NCBI GenBank assembly: GCA_017937095.1
Contig: JAGBEG010000011.1
Location: 108,438 to 172,437, forward strand
Reading direction: 5' to 3'
DNA from: Roseburia sp.
GTDB taxonomy: Bacteria > Bacillota > Clostridia > Lachnospirales > Lachnospiraceae
Length of the DNA stretch: 64,000 nucleotides
Below are positions 15,387 to 24,349 of this stretch, piece after piece; positions within the stretch are counted from its first letter, which is position 1, and the number at the start of each line of letters is the position of its first letter. The notes under the pieces are model-generated. The model did not search any database. It saw only the letters and a list, made by a program, of their open reading frames with translations, and was not told the DNA's origin. The position numbers and the translations under genes were made by a program.

Positions 15387-16865
15387 ATGAAAAGAAAACA
15401 ATGGGTGCTTGGGATCATGTGCATACTGCTTGGCGTTATCATCCTCATGGGTGATTCATCGAGGACGCAGGCGGCGAGCCAGTCAGACCGGAATGCATAC
15501 CGGGCGGTATTTGACGCCACCTATTATTACAATGCATACCCGGATGTCGCGGCGGCTTGCGGCACGGACGAAGAGGCATTGTTCAATCATTTCGTTTCCT
15601 TCGGTGTTTATGAGGGGCGCAGCGCAAGCGCAGCATTTAATCCACAGGCATACAGACAGCGTTACACAGATTTGCAGGAAGCATTCGGGAATGATATGGC
15701 GGCTTACTGCAGACATTATGTCACATTCGGCAGAGCCGAGGGCAGGAACGCAGCGGCGGACGGACAGGCGGCGGTGCAGATTAAAGTGACAATTCAGAAG
15801 AAAGCAGCTCCGGCGGCAGATGATAAGACGTCAGCGAGAGAAGATACGAAGAAGAGCAAGACGGACGAGGCAGAGAAGAACGACAGCAAGTCAGAGGAAG
15901 CAGAGAAGAACGGGACAGCAACAACAAAGGAGTCGACATCCGAAGAAGTTGTAGAAGACAGTGAAGACGAGAGCAAGACGGACGAGGCAGAGAAGAACGA
16001 CAGCAAGTCAGAGGAAGCAGAGAAGAGCGGGACAGCAACAACAAAGGAGTCGACATCTGAAGAAGTTGTAGAAGATAGTAAAGACGAGAGCAAGACAGAC
16101 GAAGCAGAAAAGAGCGAGCCAGCAACAACAAAGGAGTCGACATCCGAAGAAGCTGTAAAAGAGAGTAAAGACGATAGCAAGCCAGTGAAGAGTGAGAGCA
16201 AGTCAGCCGAGTCAGCAAAGAGCGACAGCAAGTCAGCCGAGTCAGCAAAGAGCGACAGTAAGCCAGCCGAGGCGGCAAAGACAGATAAGCCAGAGGACAC
16301 ACAGACAGCCTCCGTTCAGGAAGCAGATACACCGTCGGTTCAGACTGGAGATGCCGCGGCAGAGGCGGTGAAGACAGAAGAATCAGCGCAATCAGAGCAA
16401 TCAGAGCAGAATCAGACGGCACAGACTATTATCGGAACCTACACGACCTATTATGAAGCGGATGTTTCGCGTGCGGTAAATGTGGAGCTTGCGGCGCAGC
16501 GCATCAACGGCATCGTTGTAGCGCCGGATGAGAATTTTTCTTTCAGCAATACGATCTTAGACCGCACGACCGCAAACGGTTATGTGGAAGGACCTATCTT
16601 TGTAAAAGGCGAGAAGAGCATGGGAATCGGCGGCGGCGTCTGCCAGGTTTCCTCTACCCTGTACGCGGCGATGGTCGACGCCGGGCTTCCGGCGACGGAG
16701 CGTCATCCGCACTCGCTCCCGGTCGATTATCTTCCGGAAGGACTTGATGCGACGATTGCGGGCAACTATATGGATCTTAAGTTTACAAATACATTTTCAC
16801 AGCCATTATTGATTCAGGCGTCAGCCGAGGGCGGCAAGCTTGTCGTCACATTGACCCTGCAGTGA
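15387..16865 (+). CDS. Secreted/anchored VanW-domain surface protein
   Basis: The 492-residue protein starts with a signal peptide (QWVLGIMCILLGVIILMG, then TQAAS). Two tandem repeats of about 40 residues follow (FDATYYYNAYPDVAAACG, FNPQAYRQRYTDLQEAFG), a type seen in clostridial surface proteins. A highly charged Lys/Glu/Ser linker runs from about 145 to 340. The C-terminal VanW domain carries NFSFSNTILDRT, GGGVCQVSSTLYAA and ERHPHSLPVDYLPEGLDAT. VanW is linked to some vancomycin-resistance clusters but its biochemical role is unknown; the many genomic copies suggest general envelope functions. GGAGGAAGAGTT precedes the ATG. There is no nearby van ligase cluster, so resistance should not be inferred. 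Confidence 0.88.
   Translation: MKRKQWVLGIMCILLGVIILMGDSSRTQAASQSDRNAYRAVFDATYYYNAYPDVAAACGTDEEALFNHFVSFGVYEGRSASAAFNPQAYRQRYTDLQEAFGNDMAAYCRHYVTFGRAEGRNAAADGQAAVQIKVTIQKKAAPAADDKTSAREDTKKSKTDEAEKNDSKSEEAEKNGTATTKESTSEEVVEDSEDESKTDEAEKNDSKSEEAEKSGTATTKESTSEEVVEDSKDESKTDEAEKSEPATTKESTSEEAVKESKDDSKPVKSESKSAESAKSDSKSAESAKSDSKPAEAAKTDKPEDTQTASVQEADTPSVQTGDAAAEAVKTEESAQSEQSEQNQTAQTIIGTYTTYYEADVSRAVNVELAAQRINGIVVAPDENFSFSNTILDRTTANGYVEGPIFVKGEKSMGIGGGVCQVSSTLYAAMVDAGLPATERHPHSLPVDYLPEGLDATIAGNYMDLKFTNTFSQPLLIQASAEGGKLVVTLTLQ
15854..16160 (+). repeat. 117-bp repeats encoding the charged linker of the VanW protein
   Basis: A 39-codon unit beginning ESKTDEAEK starts at about 15854, 15971 and 16088, the third being shorter by about 10 codons. 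Further short SKSAESAKSD repeats follow to about 16280. It is an unstructured spacer of probably variable length. Confidence 0.85.
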
Positions 16866-16976
16866 TGCATGGGCGGCACGTATGATCATGACGCTGCTGG
16901 TTTTGTAAGAACAATATGACGATAGATGGGGGGAATTGGCATGATCTGCCATATGGTGATCGATTTAAGCGGAAAT

Positions 16977-17017
16977 CTCTGTACAAGGTTCAATGAAGGG
17001 ACGAAGCCTGTACAGAG
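16977..17017. other. Inverted repeat upstream of the MFS gene
   Basis: CTCTGTACA (16977-16985) and TGTACAGAG (17009-17017) are a perfect 9-bp dyad. It lies within a possible 28-codon reading frame (ATG 16941, stop near 17027) preceded by GGGGGG. That frame is too short to trust on its own. The dyad may be an operator or an RNA hairpin. Confidence 0.45.
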
Positions 17018-17037
17018 AGAAAAATAGATTCGTCCGC

Positions 17038-17087
17038 ATTGAATTTTGTACTTTTAAGACGAAAAAAGCTTAAAGGAGAAATTCAAT
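17038..17087 (+). promoter_or_regulatory. Leader inverted repeat that could hide the MFS ribosome-binding site
   Basis: ATTGAATTT (17038-17046) is exactly complementary to AAATTCAAT (17079-17087), which spans the bases between the Shine-Dalgarno (AAAGGAG) and the ATG at 17086. An inner CTTTTAAG/CTTAAAG pairing would enclose the Shine-Dalgarno as well. Confidence 0.45.
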
Positions 17088-18372
17088 GAATACGATTGAA
17101 AATAATAATTTCAGGAAATATATTTTATTCTGGTTCAGCCAGTCTGTTTCGGAGCTTGGGAGCGCAATGACAGGATTTGCGCTGATTCTGTGGGCATATA
17201 CCAGGACGGAATCGGCGCTTGCAGTCTCGGTGATGTCCTTCTGCAGTTATGTCCCCTATATTGTGATGAGCCTTTTTGCGGGATCGATTGTGGACGGACA
17301 CAGCAAAAAGCGCATTATCCTTATCGTGGATTCGATTGCGGCGGCAGGCTCTGTATTTGTATTCGCCTGCTATGCGACAGACGTCTTACAAATCTGGCAC
17401 ATTTACCTTGTAAATATTGTAATCGGCTTTATGAACGCAGTACAATCGCCTGCGGTGTCAGTGACAACGGGATTGCTTGTTCCCAAAGAAAAGCTGGCGC
17501 AGGTGAGCGGAATGCAGTCGTTTTCCGGCAATCTTGTGACGGTACTGACCCCGGTCATCGCATCGGCGGTCTTTGCGTTTGGCGGAATCGGTGCAATTCT
17601 GCTGATCGATCTGGGAAGCTTTTTATTTGCATTCTTTCTTTTGCTGTTTTTTATCAGCATACCGGAGAGCAGAACGGAGCATAAGGCGGAGCCGCCTTTT
17701 GGGGGCTGTCGGATTGGTCTGCGTTTTCTCACTGAGCACCGCGGGCTTTTGATGATCGTGGTGACGATGGCGATCATTAACTTTTTCTCAAGGCTGACCT
17801 ATGAGAATATCCTCTCGCCGATGATACTTGCGAGAAGCGGAAATGACAGCATGGCGCTCGGCGTCGTGAATGCTGCAATGGGAATCGGCGGAATTGTCGG
17901 CGGTCTTCTTGTTTCTGCGAAAAAGAGCATAAAAGATCCGGTCAAAATGATTTATCTGCCGGCGGCAATTTCATTTCTGGCGGGCGACCTTGTTATGGGA
18001 CTGGGGCAAAATGCGGTACTCTGGTCGTTTGCGGGAATTGCGGCAAGTCTGCCGATTCCGTTTATTATGGCGGGGCAGAATGTGATCCTCTACCAGATGA
18101 CACCTGTAGAAATACAGGGAAAAGTGTTTGCGGTGCGCAACGCGATACAGTTCGGTACGATTCCGGTCGGAATATTGCTCGGCGGCGTTCTTGCCGATTA
18201 CGTCTTCGAGCCGTTGATGAGGACGGAAAATGCGGTCGTGGATGTGTTGAAGTCGTTTGTCGGCAGCGGGGCAGGCAGCGGTATGGCGGTCATGTTCCTC
18301 TGTACGGGTGTTCTTGGGTTCACTACAAGCATAATCGCATATCACAGAAAGGAAATGGATGAGCTGCGGTAA
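17086..18372 (+). CDS. MFS transporter (macrolide-efflux MefA-like)
   Basis: The 428-residue protein has about twelve hydrophobic helices and the MFS loop SIVDGHSKKRIIL between helices 2 and 3. The opening NNFRKYILFWFSQSVSELGSAM is typical of the MefA-like drug-efflux subgroup. Such carriers export small molecules with a proton gradient; the substrate here is unknown. It is a single gene with a foldable leader. The gap after it holds the second structured repeat. Confidence 0.85.
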   Translation: MNTIENNNFRKYILFWFSQSVSELGSAMTGFALILWAYTRTESALAVSVMSFCSYVPYIVMSLFAGSIVDGHSKKRIILIVDSIAAAGSVFVFACYATDVLQIWHIYLVNIVIGFMNAVQSPAVSVTTGLLVPKEKLAQVSGMQSFSGNLVTVLTPVIASAVFAFGGIGAILLIDLGSFLFAFFLLLFFISIPESRTEHKAEPPFGGCRIGLRFLTEHRGLLMIVVTMAIINFFSRLTYENILSPMILARSGNDSMALGVVNAAMGIGGIVGGLLVSAKKSIKDPVKMIYLPAAISFLAGDLVMGLGQNAVLWSFAGIAASLPIPFIMAGQNVILYQMTPVEIQGKVFAVRNAIQFGTIPVGILLGGVLADYVFEPLMRTENAVVDVLKSFVGSGAGSGMAVMFLCTGVLGFTTSIIAYHRKEMDELR

Positions 18373-18408
18373 TTTATCGTACTTTCGTCCTGTTTTTTTC
18401 ACAGAGCC

Positions 18409-18547
18409 GGGAAAATATGGTATAATGTCCGCGTAGGCAATGAGCAGTGCCAGGACAGGGAAAGACAAACCGACAGCTTGCTGGCGAGGGTGTCTTTGTC
18501 TGTCCTGATAGGGCGAAGCCCGCGAATGAGGGAGCTATGCTCCCGAA
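18409..18547 (+). repeat. Interspersed structured repeat, copy B
   Basis: It has the same layout as 3795-3937: ATGGTATAAT (18417-18426), GCGTAGGCAATGAGCAGTGC, a long hairpin, then GATAGGGCGAA and GGGAGC-TAT-GCTCCC. The hairpin arms (GGACAGGGAAAGACA and TGTCTTTGTCTGTCC) differ in sequence from copy A but remain complementary. It lies directly upstream of the hybrid kinase gene. Confidence 0.7.
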
Positions 18548-18603
18548 TGCGCGCTGCTTATTGCATGGTATAATAATAAAGATTATACCGGAGGAGGGAA
18601 GGC

Positions 18604-21495
18604 ATGTATCACTTTTTCTCGGCATGGATGTTTATAAATTGTATTTTGTCACTTGATTTCGCCGTGCGTTTTGCGCTGTCAAGTGAAAAGAAATATATTG
18701 AAAACCGTGCGGTATCAGTATTCTGTTTCGGAAGTGCACTCTGGAGCGGGAGCTTTGCCGCGCTGTTTTTACAGACGGACACGGATATTGCCTATATCTG
18801 CCGCTGCGTAGGGATGCTGGGAACTTTTCTGTATCTGATTACAGCACAGATAGTGGTGTCGCGGATATCGGGAATCAAGGTCCTGTGGAGACGGATATTT
18901 GACTGCATTTCCTATACGGGGGCTATCGTTTACTTTCTCACCATCAGGAAGAGCGAGGTCATTTATCAACTGACGGACGATGGCATGACGTATTATTTTA
19001 AGCCGGGCTTCTGCAACAACGTGTATGTAGGATATGTCATCATTGTTGCGGTGGACATCCTCATTGTGATCGGGTATATGCTGCGCCGCACGGATTTAAA
19101 GCGTGTGCAGGCATTCGGGAAGAAATTCCTGCTGGTGGAAGGACTGCTTATTCTCGGAATGCTGTTTGATACGGTATTTCCGATGTTTGGGTTCGGGGCG
19201 ATTCCCGGAAGCTCCATCACGCAGTTCTTCGGTATGGTAGTCGTATACAGCGCGGTGGTTCAGATCAACCGCTCCAGAGTCAATATTGCGAACATGTCGC
19301 AGTTTATCTATTCTTCCCTGACCGTACCGGTTCTGGTCTATGACATCGGGCGGGAACTTCAGATCTTAAACGATGCGGCGTTGGTGTTTTTTGAGGTAAA
19401 TCAGAGTGTGCCGGAGGCAGGCGGGACTGCAATCTCTGACCTGTTCGAGCTGGACGAGGAGACGGTCTTTGCGTTTGAGGAGGAGCGCAGGGATGTGGAT
19501 GGGGTATGCCGGGGCAATCATGTATACTGCAGCCTTGCAGTCAGCAAGATTCATGATCCCTATGGGGATATTATCGGATACATTATTATTGTGACGGATT
19601 TATCGGAGCGGATCAGTACGATGCAGAAGCTCGAAGAGGCAGTCAGGGAGGCGGACGCCGCAAATCAGGCGAAGAGCACATTCCTTGCCAATATGTCGCA
19701 TGAAATCCGGACGCCGATGAATGCGATTATCGGCTTTTCTGAGCTGTGCCTGAAGATGGAACCGGGACAGCAGGTAAAGGAGTATGTGGAGGATATCAAG
19801 GATTCTTCCGAGAATCTTCTTGCGATCATCAATGACCTTCTGGATATTTCCAAGATCGAATCCGGGAAAATGGAACTGGTGTGCAACGATTATTACATCG
19901 GAACGGTTTTTCGGGATGTGTATGTCATCATCAGTTCGCAGGCGAGGAAGAAGGGGCTGGAATTTCATATGACACTTGCGCCGGATATTCCGTGTAAGCT
20001 CTACGGCGATAAGATAAGACTCCGCGGCGTGCTCATCAATTTGTTGAACAATGCAGTCAAGTACACCAAAGAAGGTGCTGTGTCCATGGAGGCAAGGGTG
20101 CTAAAGCAGGAGGGCGACGTCGTTACGCTGGAATTTAAGATTGCAGATACCGGTATCGGAATCCGCGAGAGCGAGCAGAAACGAATCTTTGAGAGCTTTT
20201 CCCAGGTGGATTACAAGGCGCATTACGGCGTGGAGGGTACCGGACTTGGACTTGCGATCGTCAAGGGATATGTGGAGCTTATGAACGGAGATATCTCGGT
20301 TGAGAGTACCTATGGGGAAGGCTCCGTCTTTACTGCGGTGATTGAACAGAAAGTAATTGATGCAAACCCAATCGAAAAGCTGGAGGAGCGGGCGGCGGAT
20401 TCAGCAAACGATTTCTCATTGGGAGGGATTAAGATGCCCGGTGTTAAGGTGCTCGTTGTGGACGACAATCAGATCAATCTTAAGGTGGCAGGCAGCACGC
20501 TGATGTATTACGGACTTCAGGTGGACACAGCGTCCAGCGGCGCGGAGGCGATTGAGCTGTGCCGTAAGAACCGCTATGCGATTGTATTTATGGATCAGAT
20601 GATGCCGCGGATGAGCGGAACCGAAGCGATGAGGGAGATCCGTAAGCTGGATGCACATTACAGCCATGGCGGAGCGTGCAAGATCATTGTTCTGACTGCA
20701 AACGCGGTCACTGGCATTCGCACGCAGATGATAGAAGAAGGCTTCGACGAGTACCTTGGAAAACCGATGAATTACAAGCAGCTTGAGCGCCTGTTCAGAA
20801 AGTATATACCGGCAGAGCAGATTGTATTTGAAGTTGATGAAGAAGCAGATGCCAAGGATGAGAGCGCGGATTCGGGCGGTACCAGAGAACTGGGGAAAAT
20901 GCTGCCGCAGGTGGATATTGACGAGGGAATCCTTTTCTGCGGAGGGGTGCTGGAGCGTTACATCGAGGTGTTGAGAATTGTCTGCCGAAGGGGCGAGGAG
21001 CAGTTGAAGCAGCTTGAATCGCTGTGGAAGGAACACGCATACGAGGAGTATACGATTCAGGTACACGGCATGAAGGGCAGCATGCGCAGCATCGGCGCAA
21101 AGACGCTTGCCGAGAAGGCAAAAGCGTTGGAAAAGGCAGGCAGAGAGAATGACTTTGCCTCTATCGACGCCGGTACGGAGGTGTTCTGTGCGGAATATCG
21201 TAAGCTGTTAGCGCAGCTTGCAAAGGCACTGGAGCCTTACGGCGTGTGGGATGCAGAAGAACCGGAGCAGGAGAGCGGGGAGTTTACCGGGGAGGATGCG
21301 AGACAGACGCTTAGGGAGATTCTCCGCTGTCTGGATGAATATGATTTTGCGAGCGCGACAAAGCGGATTCGCGAGACGCTGCAGAAGGAGCTGCCCGGGG
21401 AGTACCGGGCGGATTTCGAGCAGCTTCGTCAGTTCATGGACGATATGGAGGATGACAAGATCCGGGAGCTGGCAGAGCGCAAATATGGAATATAA
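18604..21495 (+). CDS. Hybrid sensor histidine kinase/response regulator with HPt domain
   Basis: The 963-residue multidomain kinase begins with seven hydrophobic helices (residues 1-215, a 7TM histidine-kinase N-terminal region). A PAS-like segment ([20 protein letters not shown], about 240-340) follows, then HisKA ([13 protein letters not shown], His near 363) and HATPase_c ([27 protein letters not shown]). Next are a receiver domain ([12 protein letters not shown]; Asp in [15 protein letters not shown] in LGKPMN) and a C-terminal HPt with [12 protein letters not shown]. It can therefore run a full internal phosphorelay. No output regulator is adjacent. GGAGGAGGGAAGGC precedes the ATG. Confidence 0.93.
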   Translation: MYHFFSAWMFINCILSLDFAVRFALSSEKKYIENRAVSVFCFGSALWSGSFAALFLQTDTDIAYICRCVGMLGTFLYLITAQIVVSRISGIKVLWRRIFDCISYTGAIVYFLTIRKSEVIYQLTDDGMTYYFKPGFCNNVYVGYVIIVAVDILIVIGYMLRRTDLKRVQAFGKKFLLVEGLLILGMLFDTVFPMFGFGAIPGSSITQFFGMVVVYSAVVQINRSRVNIANMSQFIYSSLTVPVLVYDIGRELQILNDAALVFFEVNQSVPEAGGTAISDLFELDEETVFAFEEERRDVDGVCRGNHVYCSLAVSKIHDPYGDIIGYIIIVTDLSERISTMQKLEEAVREADAANQAKSTFLANMSHEIRTPMNAIIGFSELCLKMEPGQQVKEYVEDIKDSSENLLAIINDLLDISKIESGKMELVCNDYYIGTVFRDVYVIISSQARKKGLEFHMTLAPDIPCKLYGDKIRLRGVLINLLNNAVKYTKEGAVSMEARVLKQEGDVVTLEFKIADTGIGIRESEQKRIFESFSQVDYKAHYGVEGTGLGLAIVKGYVELMNGDISVESTYGEGSVFTAVIEQKVIDANPIEKLEERAADSANDFSLGGIKMPGVKVLVVDDNQINLKVAGSTLMYYGLQVDTASSGAEAIELCRKNRYAIVFMDQMMPRMSGTEAMREIRKLDAHYSHGGACKIIVLTANAVTGIRTQMIEEGFDEYLGKPMNYKQLERLFRKYIPAEQIVFEVDEEADAKDESADSGGTRELGKMLPQVDIDEGILFCGGVLERYIEVLRIVCRRGEEQLKQLESLWKEHAYEEYTIQVHGMKGSMRSIGAKTLAEKAKALEKAGRENDFASIDAGTEVFCAEYRKLLAQLAKALEPYGVWDAEEPEQESGEFTGEDARQTLREILRCLDEYDFASATKRIRETLQKELPGEYRADFEQLRQFMDDMEDDKIRELAERKYGI

Positions 21496-21536
21496 AAAGC
21501 ACAAAAAGGTCAGATACAGCAGAAACCAGAAGGTCT

Positions 21537-21579
21537 ACGAAGCGTAGAGTTCCCTGAAACAGAGGATTCTACGCTTCGT
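21537..21579 (+). terminator. Hairpin after the hybrid kinase gene, probable terminator
   Basis: ACGAAGCGTAGA and TCTACGCTTCGT form a perfect 12-bp stem around a 19-base loop. The following bases are GGGTGTTTAT, so there is no proper T run and termination is uncertain. Confidence 0.5.
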
Positions 21580-21637
21580 GGGTGTTTATGGGAGCAGCTT
21601 TCAGGTAAGATGAAAACGTCAAAAGGAGGTAGTCACC

Positions 21638-22246
21638 GTGGAGCAAAGCAAGATAGGAAAGTTTATCGCTGCGATGCGTAAAGAGCAGTCAATGACACAG
21701 CGCGAGCTTGCGGATGTTTTAAACATCAGCGACAAAACAGTATCAAAGTGGGAATGCGGCAACGGGCTTCCGGACGTCGCCCTGATGCTTCCCCTGTGCG
21801 AGGCGCTGCATATCAATGTGAATGAACTGCTTTCGGGAGAACGGCTGAACGCCTCCGACTACCAGAAGAAAGCGGAGGAAAACATGATGGATTTAATCAG
21901 GGAGAGAGAGGAAAGCAAGAAAAAAATTGTACTTGAGGTCGTTGTTTCTGCAACTACGATTGTATCTGGGTGTGCGCTTGTGATTGTCGCCGGAATGGTG
22001 GAGCCGATCCCTGCGTTGGGAAAAGGCGTGCTGATTGCATTGGCAGCGCTCGTCATTATTTCGGGAATCAGCGTGGCAGTCGTTTTAGATCAGGACGCAG
22101 GGGCATTTGAGTGTCCGAAGTGTGAGAGGAGATTCCAGCCCAATATGAAAGAATACGTGTGGTCGGTTCACACGATAAAGAAGAGAAAGCTGAAATGCCC
22201 GTACTGCGGTGAGACAAACTATTGCAGAAAGGTGTTGACACATTGA
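21638..22246 (+). CDS. XRE-family regulator with membrane segments and zinc ribbon
   Basis: The 202-residue protein has an N-terminal helix-turn-helix (MTQRELADVLNISDKTVSKWE). Two hydrophobic segments follow (VVVSATTIVSGCALVIVAG and VLIALAALVIISGISVAVV), then a C-terminal zinc ribbon with CPKC and CPYC pairs. The GTG start follows AAAAGGAGGTAGTCACC. The layout suggests a membrane-tethered transcription regulator. It precedes a CPBP protease and a methyltransferase with almost no gaps, so the three form an operon whose shared function is not clear. Confidence 0.85.
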   Translation: MEQSKIGKFIAAMRKEQSMTQRELADVLNISDKTVSKWECGNGLPDVALMLPLCEALHINVNELLSGERLNASDYQKKAEENMMDLIREREESKKKIVLEVVVSATTIVSGCALVIVAGMVEPIPALGKGVLIALAALVIISGISVAVVLDQDAGAFECPKCERRFQPNMKEYVWSVHTIKKRKLKCPYCGETNYCRKVLTH

Positions 22247-22247
22247 T

Positions 22248-23129
22248 ATGAAAAAAATAATAACGTTTCTCTCGATCGAGTTTCTGTTGGTCGCGCTCTT
22301 AAGTATTCCGCTGTTTGTTCTCAAGCCGCAGAGCGGCGGTAATCTTGTGATGGTCTTGTCGGTGATATTCATGTGGCTGCCTGCTCTGGCAACGCTTGTG
22401 ACAAGAAAGCTTACAAAGGACAAAAGCGATTTGCGCGTAAAGCCGCGTATCAGGGAGAACTGGCGGACGTATCTGATCGCCGTTTATGTTCCGGGGATTC
22501 TGATTGTGCTTGGAGCGCTGTTATACTTTATGATATTCCCGGAACATCTGGACTTGTCGCTTGGTTATGTAAAAGAGCTGCTGGCTCTGGCAGGACAGGA
22601 AATGACGCTGCCCTCGCTTGGGGCAGGTGAGCTGCTTCTTATTTCCGGCGGGCTTATCCTGCTGGCGCCGCTCGTCTTTGTGAATCACATTCTGGCGTTC
22701 GGGGAAGAGGTCGGCTGGAGGGCATATTTATTGCCCTTGCTGTGTGAAAAGTTTGGCGTCATCAAAGGTATTTTGCTGGATGGTGTATTATGGGGAATCG
22801 CTCATGCGCCGCTTGTCTGTTTTGGCGTCAACTATAGCGGTGATTATTTCGGGAAGCCGTGGACGGGTATATTGATGATGGTTGTGTTTGCGACGACTGT
22901 AGGAATTTTCCTGTCCTACGTAACGATAAAAACAAAGAGCGTCATACCCGCCTGCATTTCGCATGGAGCGATCAATGCAATCCGCGAAGCGCCGTTATAT
23001 ATCTGTGTTCCGGCGTGCAATGCCCTGCTTGGACCCAAACCGTCAGGAATAATAGGAATGGCAGGATTTTTGGCGGCAGGCGTAATGATTTTGATCGGTT
23101 TTTGGCGGAAGGGAGATTGTAGTGAGTAA
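22248..23129 (+). CDS. CPBP family intramembrane metalloprotease
   Basis: The 293-residue protein has about eight hydrophobic helices and the CPBP (Abi/CAAX protease) motifs: EEVGWRAYLLP (EExxxR, near 155), WGIAHAPLV and SHGAINAI. The Glu and His residues should bind the catalytic metal within the membrane. Family members act in bacteriocin self-immunity or protein processing; the substrate is unknown. It begins one base after the XRE gene stop and overlaps the next gene by 8 bases. Confidence 0.88.
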   Translation: MKKIITFLSIEFLLVALLSIPLFVLKPQSGGNLVMVLSVIFMWLPALATLVTRKLTKDKSDLRVKPRIRENWRTYLIAVYVPGILIVLGALLYFMIFPEHLDLSLGYVKELLALAGQEMTLPSLGAGELLLISGGLILLAPLVFVNHILAFGEEVGWRAYLLPLLCEKFGVIKGILLDGVLWGIAHAPLVCFGVNYSGDYFGKPWTGILMMVVFATTVGIFLSYVTIKTKSVIPACISHGAINAIREAPLYICVPACNALLGPKPSGIIGMAGFLAAGVMILIGFWRKGDCSE

Positions 23130-23835
23130 AGCAGATAATTATAAAGATTTATTCCACAAAGATTTTCTAATGGGACCCAACAGCGTCAGGCTGCTCGATG
23201 AAATGCTGGAGAGATTTCCGATTGCAAGCGGTCTGCGCGTTCTGGATCTGGGCTGCGGACGCGGTCTGACAAGCCTGTTTCTGGCGAAGGAGACGAAAGC
23301 GCAGGTCTTTGCGGTAGATTTGTGGATCAGTGCAACAGATAACTATAACCAGTGGAAGGAGTGGGGGATTACGGATTCCGTGATTCCGATTCACGCTGAC
23401 GCAAATGAACTGCCGTTTGCAAATGAATATTTCGATGTGGTCGCCAGTATTGATTCTTTCCATTACTTTGCAAAGCAGCCCGGTTTTCTGGAAGAAAAGA
23501 TTCTGCCGTTATTAAAACCGGACGGCGTAGCGCTGCTTGCCATGCCCGGGCTGAAAGAAGAAATTCACGGCAGGGAGCCGCAATTGATCCTCGACTGGAT
23601 GGATGGCGAAGAAAATGAATATGAGCTTTACCATAGCCGCGAATGGTGGAGAGAATATTTCGGAGAAAGCGGAAGCTTTGAGATCTTGCAGGAATTTGAT
23701 CTGAATAATTTCCGCCTTGCCTGGGACGACTGGCTCTTATCGGGACATCCGCTTACGGTCAGGGATAAGGAATATTTCAAGTTGGGCGTAGATGCATATC
23801 TGACGACGGTTGGGTTCGTGATAAAGAAAAAGTAA
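23122..23835 (+). CDS. SAM-dependent methyltransferase (class I)
   Basis: The 237-residue enzyme has motif I VLDLGCGRGLTS (about 35), the acidic strand end VFAVDLW, and motif IV-like FDVVASIDSFHYF. The C-terminal part is a small-molecule type rather than a DNA or rRNA methylase type. It starts with GTG and overlaps the CPBP gene by 8 bases, so it is translationally coupled. The substrate is unknown. Confidence 0.85.
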   Translation: MSKADNYKDLFHKDFLMGPNSVRLLDEMLERFPIASGLRVLDLGCGRGLTSLFLAKETKAQVFAVDLWISATDNYNQWKEWGITDSVIPIHADANELPFANEYFDVVASIDSFHYFAKQPGFLEEKILPLLKPDGVALLAMPGLKEEIHGREPQLILDWMDGEENEYELYHSREWWREYFGESGSFEILQEFDLNNFRLAWDDWLLSGHPLTVRDKEYFKLGVDAYLTTVGFVIKKK

Positions 23836-23855
23836 ATTTTAGGTGCTATGTTATC

Positions 23856-23899
23856 TTGACGTCCTATCATTTGATTGTTATACTATCAAGTGATAGGAC
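23856..23899 (+). promoter_or_regulatory. Promoter with large operator dyad of the toxin-antitoxin operon
   Basis: TTGACG (23856-23861), a 17-base spacer and TATACT (23879-23884). GTCCTATCATTTGAT (23861-23875) and ATCAAGTGATAGGAC (23885-23899) are inverted copies matching at 14 of 15 positions. They flank and overlap the -10, as expected for an autorepressed toxin-antitoxin operon. Confidence 0.85.
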
Positions 23900-23910
23900 A
23901 TATTTCGGAG

Positions 23911-24324
23911 GTGATAATAATCAAGCTCAGCACGCAGTCGAAGAGACAGGATGTAATCGATTTCCTGGAGCAGCTTCATGCAATCCTACGGGATAATAAT
24001 TTTGATATAGATACAGATGTAACATTAATCAGAAAGGGAAAGACGAAAGCGAAGGAGAAGTTTTCGACACCGTATACATTATTGGATTTAGATTACGATG
24101 TATCAGATGTCGTTGACCGGTTAAACGAGCTGACAGTTCAGGAATATTCAGAAACGCTGTTTGACAAAGATGATGTTAATCCGCCATTATTATTTGTTTT
24201 TGGAAAGGATATAAATAATAAGCAGGTATATGTGAAATTAAAGATTAAGGGAGAAAAGTTAAGGCATGTTTTGTGCGTGTCTTTCCACTACGCTGAGGCA
24301 AAAATGTCATTTCCCTATGCATAG
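23911..24324 (+). CDS. MqsR-like toxin candidate
   Basis: The protein of about 137 residues ends with VYVKLKIKGEKLRHVLCVSFHYAE-type strands followed by MSFPYA, resembling MqsR-family RelE-fold RNases. Its position before an MqsA-like antitoxin and behind a dyad promoter supports that. The start is uncertain. GGAGGTGAT at 23907-23915 fits a start 7-8 bases later, where the codons are ATA, ATA and ATC (23914-23922); the only canonical codon nearby is GTG 23911, inside the Shine-Dalgarno itself. A TTG at 23875 lies upstream of the predicted transcript start and is rejected. The toxin assignment is moderate. Confidence 0.6.
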   Translation: MIIIKLSTQSKRQDVIDFLEQLHAILRDNNFDIDTDVTLIRKGKTKAKEKFSTPYTLLDLDYDVSDVVDRLNELTVQEYSETLFDKDDVNPPLLFVFGKDINNKQVYVKLKIKGEKLRHVLCVSFHYAEAKMSFPYA

Positions 24325-24349
24325 GTGGAAAATGGAAAGGAGCGAAATA

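Noticed and set aside
15781-16422. Long leftward frames opposite the VanW linker (Leu/Ser-rich)
   Set aside because: Shadow frames created by the repetitive charged linker on the plus strand.
15387-16865. VanW protein considered as a glycopeptide-resistance marker
   Set aside because: No vanH/A/X-type genes are nearby and VanW domains are common in ordinary surface proteins.
3516-18468. Leftward frames at 3516-3872 and 17971-18468 share the peptide VLALLIAYA/IIPY
   Set aside because: The similarity comes from the interspersed DNA repeat read backwards; both overlap real genes and lack ribosome-binding sites.
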